Shown piece after piece: positions 60,801 through 64,000 of a stretch of 64,000 nucleotides of DNA. The translations under genes were made by a program, and so were the position numbers. The notes below the pieces were generated by a model. That model ran no database searches and had not been told where the DNA came from. It saw only the letters and a program-made list of their open reading frames with translations. Source of the stretch: Lamellibrachia satsuma. Taxonomy: Eukaryota > Annelida > Polychaeta > Sabellida > Siboglinidae. The DNA is taken from NCBI GenBank assembly GCA_033239005.1, contig BSQZ01000013.1, positions 12,739,282-12,803,281 on the forward strand. Reading direction: 5' to 3'. Numbering within the stretch: position 1 is the stretch's first letter; every line of letters starts with the position of its first letter.

Positions 60801-63279
60801 CTGAGAAGTTAGAATTTATGTATGAATATACTTGTTGCATATGTATATGCATATATACCTGATCATTATGCGCCATCAATTCCAAGAAACGGTTATAGAA
60901 TTCCAGGTGTTTGACTGTTGCCAGCTGTCGTTACCTGTGTGTTGTAATCCAGCATGGGCTTGTTGCAGAATTCTCGATACGCTCGTGAAATCCGCTCGGC
61001 CACGAAGACAAAGGGTCCGACAGTTGATGAGGTATTGACGCTTCATTGTATTTCAGACAAATTTTCTGATTTTTTAAATAGTAATTGAAGTGAAAAATAA
61101 AATGCGATTGTAATTAAAGGCAGTTTGGAAAGCTGTGGGGACTTTCCTGCCACAAAGTGCCCTGCTATGAGCCTGGTCACTCACATAGCCTGGTCGATGT
61201 TGTGTGCTTCCAGCAAGACTATGACCTGCGTCAGCTGCGAGATATGAACAAGCAGGCCATGAGGCAGATGGCCGATGTCATGAAGGTCTATCCCGACGTC
61301 ACCCCCACTGTCACGATGTACTTCGGTCAGGTGGGTGGGCTACAACCCTAGTTCAGTACCCTGATGTTGTCGCCTTTCCACTATCACCCATCCCTCCTTT
61401 GGTTCAGTAGTGCCAGAGTCACAATACTAGAGCAAGACAGCATACTGTGCACTGTTTAATACAATTTAGTATGCACTGAATAGACTAAGGTACAGTTACT
61501 TCAAGATCCCTCCTCAATTTAATTTTTCAGCACATCTCATTTCAGTCATTTTGTGAAAAATCGAATCTATCTAATATCGATTATAATATGCTAGCTCGTT
61601 TGTACAAATTTGTTTGTTTTGATGAAATGATTGGACAAACTATTCAATTATGTTTAGTCAGATCTGGTAAAAATCTGAACAGAAAAAGTGGTCCGGCTCC
61701 AAATACTATGACATGCAACTATTCATGCTTTCACAAGTTACCCAATCTAATGATCAATCATTCTTTTCATGATTTTAATAAACATATGCATGCTTATTAA
61801 ACCAACTGCACGTTATTTTAAAACTATTCAACCACTACAGATTTGAACATCAGTGAACCTGATTCTCGATGGGCTAAATTAATTAAGGGATTTTTTTTAT
61901 GATTATTTAATTAGTGTTACCTTCAACTGCAACACCCCCTCGTTTTTCAGGCGAACATGACACCGCCGGCGTCGCACTACACTGGGTCCTCCGCCAGTAG
62001 TGACACGTCAAGTGTGCGCAGTGGTGGCAGCAGTCGACACAGTGTTGGACACAGCTCCTCTGCTAGCTCAGCAAGGTCCTCCGCAAAATCCTCTGCCCGA
62101 TCATCTGTCAAGTCACTCAGTCTGTCCGTGCAAGGTGTTGAGTTAGCAGGTATGTGTCACCAGGGGGCGCTTTGACGCCAACAAACCTGCCACATTTTTT
62201 GGTTGAAATCCATGTTTTTGACATGAAATTCTGTACAACGCTGTATAAATCTGTAGAACAATTTTCATTGGGCCTGTATCATTCCTGTTCCGATCGAGTA
62301 TGGCCATCCATCAGACTATGAAAATTATACCTACATCAAATAAAATCAGTCATGTTTTGTCAGAAATTGCCTGGCATAAAAATTCTAAGGTATTTGCTAT
62401 TTGATTGCTACAAGTTTGTCATGCGATTTTACACTTGTATGATGGACACAAGAAAATATGTGCTTTATCGCGATGTTTCCATTTGAAACAAATCCGTATT
62501 AAAATGGGAAATGGCCGTATTCCTCTCATCATCCAAAATCCATATGATGTGGCAAATCTGTACCAAGACAAACTAGTCAGAACTGGTTCTGCAGTCAATA
62601 GTGACGTAAGGCATCAGGATGAGGATTCGGTGATTGGTCAGAATTTTCTGGCTAGTACGGTGAAGTTGAAATTTAAATTTTGTCTTCAACATTCCCTGAA
62701 GTTCGCGTTATGATCTGAAAATGTATCAGTCATAACGCATTTTAATAGCATGTTTTATTCATAAATTTGTTTCTGTGTACAGTGGAATTAATTTCACATC
62801 ATTTCATACATCGGTTTTCAAGATATCCTAATTTTACTGCAAGTGTTCAATTAAATAAATAAGTAATTTTATGTTTTCTGACTTCAGCTAGAAGTCTACT
62901 ATGTTAAGCAGGCTGTTGTTAATGTCTGAATTGTAAAATGTAATTTGATGTACAAAAGTAGACAATCCCAAAAGAAAATATGTTACGCTTTATGTGCTAA
63001 TTATTCACCATCTGTGACAGTGGTGATTTTGCTATTATGTTAATACCACAGAAATTCTATCATGTATTTTGTACTTATAATCGTTAATTGTTTCATATTT
63101 GATGTGGTGTTTCAATGGCCACGGTTATCAATGTGATTCACTCAGTCACATCCAGGTGGTGCTTCCCTTGGACCTCCATGAAAGTCATGCCTCAATCTGA
63201 AAATGACCTTGATCTTGTTGCAGGTTCGCCAGGCAGCGGTCGCCATAGTTCCGCCGGCAACCGTCACAGCAAACGCTAA
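42364..63279 (+). CDS. CCDC39: CCDC39, axonemal ruler coiled-coil protein (complete)
   Basis: Twenty-one exons with correct GT-AG sites and phases give 952 codons plus TAA; human CCDC39 has 941 residues. With CCDC40 it forms the 96-nm molecular ruler along doublet microtubules of motile cilia and sets the positions of inner dynein arms and radial spokes (known for the family). Diagnostic blocks: [18 protein letters not shown] at the start, [20 protein letters not shown] (exon 4), [20 protein letters not shown] (exon 10), [18 protein letters not shown] (exon 13), [20 protein letters not shown] (exon 14), [11 protein letters not shown] (exon 15). Nearly the whole chain is predicted coiled coil, with a Ser/Arg-rich tail (about 880-950). 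Exon ends are listed individually. Introns hold SINE and LINE remnants. Exon 7 has a weak acceptor, and a 6-nt microexon may lie in intron 14. The poly(A) signal is at 63864. No internal stops; the gene looks functional. Confidence 0.97.
42590..42815 (-). mobile_element. tRNA-derived SINE in CCDC39 intron 1
   Basis: On the minus strand the head TTGGTTAGGGCACCCGTCTG and a B-box-like GTTTGATTCCACC precede a body GCTTGGGCAATTTCGTTCAC ... GTGTCTTTCAGAAAATACGC and GGGCTGTTTGGAGT. The body is shared with 58221-58560. Confidence 0.8.
43874..43993 (+). CDS. CCDC39: CCDC39 exon 2 (residues 37-76)
   Basis: Encodes [20 protein letters not shown] then QELLHTQ; human has INSMTSHFKNVKQEL. Acceptor TTTGCAG, donor GTAAGC. 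Confidence 0.93.
44709..44855 (+). CDS. CCDC39: CCDC39 exon 3 (residues 77-125)
   Basis: Encodes [20 protein letters not shown] and [14 protein letters not shown], a heptad-rich coiled coil. Acceptor GGTGCAG, donor GTAAGT; phase 0. Confidence 0.93.
46101..46259 (+). CDS. CCDC39: CCDC39 exon 4 (residues 126-178)
   Basis: Carries the best conserved block, [20 protein letters not shown], followed by [11 protein letters not shown]. Acceptor TTGTGCAG, donor GTAGGT. Confidence 0.96.
47329..47421 (+). CDS. CCDC39: CCDC39 exon 5 (residues 179-209)
   Basis: Encodes [14 protein letters not shown] and [13 protein letters not shown], aligning with ALTLQLERL ... ILDNELTETISAQ. Acceptor AATTACAG, donor GTTTGA (less usual). 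Confidence 0.92.
48066..48194 (+). CDS. CCDC39: CCDC39 exon 6 (residues 210-252)
   Basis: Encodes [19 protein letters not shown] and [11 protein letters not shown], aligning with LELDKAAQDFRKIHNERQ and IKQWENTIEQM. Donor GTAACC. Confidence 0.94.
48250..48970 (+). mobile_element. LINE 3' end in CCDC39 intron 6
   Basis: Sense-strand pieces, broken by frameshifts, read [73 protein letters not shown] and [15 protein letters not shown]. This is the C-terminal part of a LINE reverse transcriptase. Possibly the same broad family as the antisense piece at 1-843. Confidence 0.85.
49000..49190 (+). repeat. dispersed repeat, copy 1 (CCDC39 intron 6)
   Basis: Shares CAACAAACCGGAATCATTAA and GCAGCTACAGAGAAAGC ... 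CCCAGGTTAAGCTTAGTTTT with 50110-50385. Order is the same, spacing differs. Unknown family. Confidence 0.7.
49399..49590 (+). CDS. CCDC39: CCDC39 exon 7 (residues 253-316)
   Basis: Encodes [39 protein letters not shown] and [10 protein letters not shown]. The start is set by alignment length; the acceptor (CCTTGAAAG) is weak with little polypyrimidine tract. Donor GTGAGG. Confidence 0.88.
49839..49942 (+). CDS. CCDC39: CCDC39 exon 8 (residues 317-351)
   Basis: Encodes [20 protein letters not shown] and [13 protein letters not shown], aligning with LDSLKATVNRTSSDLEAL. Acceptor ATTGCAG, donor GTAAGT; ends in phase 2. Confidence 0.94.
50110..50385 (+). repeat. dispersed repeat, copy 2 (CCDC39 intron 8)
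   Basis: Matches 49000-49190 in two blocks; a weaker echo (CCTGAGCTCAGAGGC) occurs at 27441 in the laminin gene. Confidence 0.68.
50860..51097 (+). CDS. CCDC39: CCDC39 exon 9 (residues 351-430)
   Basis: Encodes [39 protein letters not shown] and [12 protein letters not shown]. Acceptor TGCTGCAG, donor GTACAG. Confidence 0.94.
51590..51905 (+). repeat. ~20-22-bp tandem repeat in CCDC39 intron 9
   Basis: Degenerate units of ACATATCGCAATGATGTTATAA, about 14 copies. Confidence 0.88.
52014..52268 (+). CDS. CCDC39: CCDC39 exon 10 (residues 431-515)
   Basis: Encodes [20 protein letters not shown] and [15 protein letters not shown], very close to the human KQQEIMYSQDFHIQQVERRM block. Acceptor ACTTCAG, donor GTTTGT. 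Confidence 0.95.
53033..53072. repeat. (TA)n microsatellite
   Basis: About 20 TA units in CCDC39 intron 10. Confidence 0.95.
53151..53288 (+). CDS. CCDC39: CCDC39 exon 11 (residues 516-561)
   Basis: Encodes [20 protein letters not shown] and [19 protein letters not shown]. Acceptor TGTGTAG, donor GTGATT; phase 0. Confidence 0.92.
53839..54095 (+). CDS. CCDC39: CCDC39 exon 12 (residues 562-647)
   Basis: Encodes [49 protein letters not shown] and [11 protein letters not shown]. Acceptor TTTCCAG, donor GTTCGT; ends in phase 2. Confidence 0.94.
55242..55287. repeat. (TA)n microsatellite
   Basis: About 22 TA units only 23 bp before CCDC39 exon 13, inside the region where the branch point must lie. 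Confidence 0.95.
55311..55386 (+). CDS. CCDC39: CCDC39 exon 13 (residues 647-672)
   Basis: Encodes [20 protein letters not shown] then YYVIK, the PPEGEEE..QAYYVIK signature of the family. Acceptor GGTTTCAG, donor GTGGGA. Confidence 0.96.
55535..55612. repeat. (TG)n / (CA)n microsatellites
   Basis: A short TG run, then CA runs broken by TG/CG words; in CCDC39 intron 13. Confidence 0.85.
55882..56041 (+). CDS. CCDC39: CCDC39 exon 14 (residues 673-726)
   Basis: Encodes [39 protein letters not shown] and [11 protein letters not shown]. Donor GTAAGT; ends in phase 1. Confidence 0.95.
56422..56427 (+). CDS. CCDC39: candidate 6-nt CCDC39 microexon
   Basis: CTGATG sits between a strong acceptor (CTGTCATCTCGCAG) and a consensus GTAAGT donor. 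With phase-1 introns on both sides its inclusion would turn N-S-D-E into N-T-D-G-D-E without a frame change. Known orthologues do not obviously need it, so it may be a decoy. Confidence 0.3.
57548..57602. repeat. (TG)n then (TTG)n microsatellite
   Basis: Simple repeats in CCDC39 intron 14; the poly-Cys/Val/Leu frames here are artefacts. Confidence 0.9.
57761..57862. repeat. interrupted (TA)n with TG steps
   Basis: TATATATATG-type repeat of about 100 bp in CCDC39 intron 14. Confidence 0.92.
58221..58560 (+). mobile_element. tRNA-derived SINE in CCDC39 intron 14
   Basis: Head GTGGTCTAATGGTTAGAGAC fits a tRNA A box and TGTTTTGATTCCACC a B box. The body has GCTTGGGCAATTTCATCCAC, GTGTCTTTCGGAAGAGACAC, CCATTGGTCC and GGGCTGTTTGGAGTT, shared with the copy at 42590-42815. 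Not a functional tRNA: no acceptor stem pairing. Confidence 0.82.
58903..59009 (+). CDS. CCDC39: CCDC39 exon 15 (residues 726-761)
   Basis: Encodes [20 protein letters not shown] and [16 protein letters not shown]. Acceptor TTGTGCAG, donor GTCAGC. Confidence 0.95.
59314..59385 (+). CDS. CCDC39: CCDC39 exon 16 (residues 762-785)
   Basis: Encodes [19 protein letters not shown] then IDEKQ, aligning with SMENTLDVIEHLANNV...EKQ. Acceptor ATTGTAG, donor GTAGCT. Confidence 0.92.
60164..60232 (+). CDS. CCDC39: CCDC39 exon 17 (residues 786-808)
   Basis: Encodes [20 protein letters not shown] then TKQ, as in ...KLERVTKQ. Acceptor TGTTTCAG, donor GTATGT. Confidence 0.93.
60310..60600 (-). mobile_element. 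tRNA-derived SINE, third copy (CCDC39 intron 17)
   Basis: On the minus strand: TGGTTAGGCAGCTGGACTCT, then CCAGAGTTTGAATTATC (B-box-like), GAAGCTTAG, and CACTCAGCTGTATAAATGAG followed by TACCTGGCTG, a tail often seen in invertebrate SINEs. More diverged than the other two. Confidence 0.65.
60969..61031 (+). CDS. CCDC39: CCDC39 exon 18 (residues 809-829)
   Basis: Encodes [20 protein letters not shown] plus E. Acceptor TTGTTGCAG, donor GTATTG; phase 0. Confidence 0.9.
61214..61330 (+). CDS. CCDC39: CCDC39 exon 19 (residues 830-868)
   Basis: Encodes [20 protein letters not shown] and [11 protein letters not shown], aligning with QDIKLREMKQF...IILQTYFQQ. Donor GTGGGT. Confidence 0.93.
61951..62149 (+). 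CDS. CCDC39: CCDC39 exon 20 (residues 869-935)
   Basis: Encodes a low-complexity Ser-rich tail with Arg/Lys every few residues ([17 protein letters not shown]). The Ser/Arg bias matches the human C-terminus although residues diverge. Acceptor TTTTTCAG, donor GTATGT; ends in phase 1. Confidence 0.92.
63224..63279 (+). CDS. CCDC39: CCDC39 exon 21 (residues 935-952, stop)
   Basis: Encodes [17 protein letters not shown] and TAA; the basic end parallels VKSKKSSK in human. Acceptor TTGTTGCAG. Confidence 0.92.
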
Positions 63280-63386
63280 CGTCTGGACCATCCAGGTGAC
63301 CCAAGCAGCAAGAGTCATCTCCTTCCTAGATTTCTGTTGACATTTATGCATGGCATCAACTATGTTTACAGGCATTGTATACACTA

Positions 63387-63387
<1 letters not shown>

Positions 63388-63446
<59 letters not shown>

Positions 63447-63447
63447 C
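63388..63447. repeat. (TA)n(TG)n microsatellite
   Basis: About 22 TA units followed by a TG run, in the CCDC39 3' UTR. Confidence 0.95.
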
Positions 63448-63863
63448 CAGCAATTATTTTATTAGTTTTGTATTGTCCGTTGTCAGAAATGTTTTCTTTG
63501 ACTTGATTATTTGCACAAATATCCTGCTTAGCTACACATAGCTACTGGCATAGTTGGACAGAATTAAACTAGTAATCAAATTCAGTATCGTAATATTAAT
63601 GTAACCTATATAATTAATTAATATAACTACTTTGAGTACAATTCACATTTTTCCAGACTTGTGTAATGATGAAAGATGTACAGGTGTATGTGTTATCAGA
63701 ATTTCACTTAATCTTACAGAAATGATTAATTGATGAACTTAAAAATATGTTGATGATCATTTGCATGAAGGCAATACTATTTGGAAATACTGCTATTCTT
63801 TAAAATTATTATGTTTTACAGTGAAATGTTTATTTTCTGTGTGATAAATGAACAGTGTGTGAA

Positions 63864-63869
63864 AATAAA
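63864..63869 (+). promoter_or_regulatory. CCDC39: CCDC39 poly(A) signal
   Basis: AATAAA followed by TGTGTTACATATTTGATGTC and TTTGTTTGTC, a good GT-rich downstream element. Confidence 0.75.
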
Positions 63870-64000
63870 ATGTGTTACATATTTGATGTCTTTGTTTGTC
63901 AGTGGGTGAAATGACTGATTCCGGCAATAACATTATCATTATTGCACCAACATTACAAACAGATTGAAGGCAGAAATGTTGACCAGTCTACAAGTAATTG

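Larger units (their letters stand above)
42472..63223 (+). other. CCDC39: CCDC39 introns
   Basis: Twenty introns of about 0.3-2.9 kb. Introns 2-5 (43994-48065) hold only AT-rich DNA and a word CTACAGATTTGAACATCAG shared between 44594 and 61839. Intron 12 (54096-55310) and intron 14 (56042-58902) hold microsatellites and, in 14, a SINE. Intron 20 (62150-63223) shows nothing recognisable. Other contents are listed separately. Confidence 0.8.
63280..63890 (+). other. CCDC39: CCDC39 3' UTR
   Basis: From the stop to about 20 bp after the poly(A) signal. It contains a (TA)n(TG)n microsatellite at 63388-63447. Length set by the signal, not by transcript data. Confidence 0.6.

Overview
The window is nuclear DNA of an animal, most likely a bilaterian invertebrate. 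It is AT-rich, has long introns with GT-AG splice sites, tRNA-derived SINEs, LINE, Ty3/Gypsy and DNA-transposon remnants, and many microsatellites and minisatellites. The species cannot be fixed from the sequence; a non-vertebrate deuterostome or lophotrochozoan fits best (inference).

Two host genes lie on the + strand. (1) 5989-29000 is the 5' part of a laminin gamma (LAMC1-like) gene: signal peptide, laminin N-terminal domain and three laminin EGF-like repeats in six exons, with a 17.8 kb first intron. No further laminin exon was found before the next gene. (2) 42364-63279 is a complete gene for CCDC39, the axonemal '96-nm ruler' coiled-coil protein of motile cilia. It has 21 coding exons, 952 codons plus stop, correct phases throughout, and a poly(A) signal at 63864. 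The two genes are not functionally linked: one product is a basement-membrane protein, the other a ciliary protein.

Region by region: 1-850 antisense LINE fragment; 990-1700 decayed transposon-type coding remnant; 2.5 kb TA microsatellite; 5.7-6.36 kb laminin promoter and exon 1; 6763-12124 a whole Mutator-like (MULE) DNA transposon with terminal inverted repeats, a perfect 9-bp target-site duplication and a seven-exon transposase gene (DDE core, SWIM finger, AT-hook, PHD finger) broken by three in-frame TAA codons; 12.1-24.2 kb rest of laminin intron 1 with several minisatellites; 24.17-29.0 kb laminin exons 2-6; 30.8-41.7 kb a repeat-dense zone holding a LINE 3' end, a CpG-rich block, collapsed Ty3/Gypsy gag and pol pieces, a palindromic DNA element, large CA/TA microsatellites and a 1.96 kb foldback transposon with ~586-bp inverted repeats and a recognisable empty site; 42.05-63.9 kb CCDC39 with SINE and LINE pieces in its introns.

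The most notable points are the nearly intact MULE and its NRF1-like palindromes, the young foldback element carrying CTCF-like motifs, the laminin gene that stops after a netrin-like LamN plus three LE layout, and a candidate 6-nt in-frame microexon in CCDC39.
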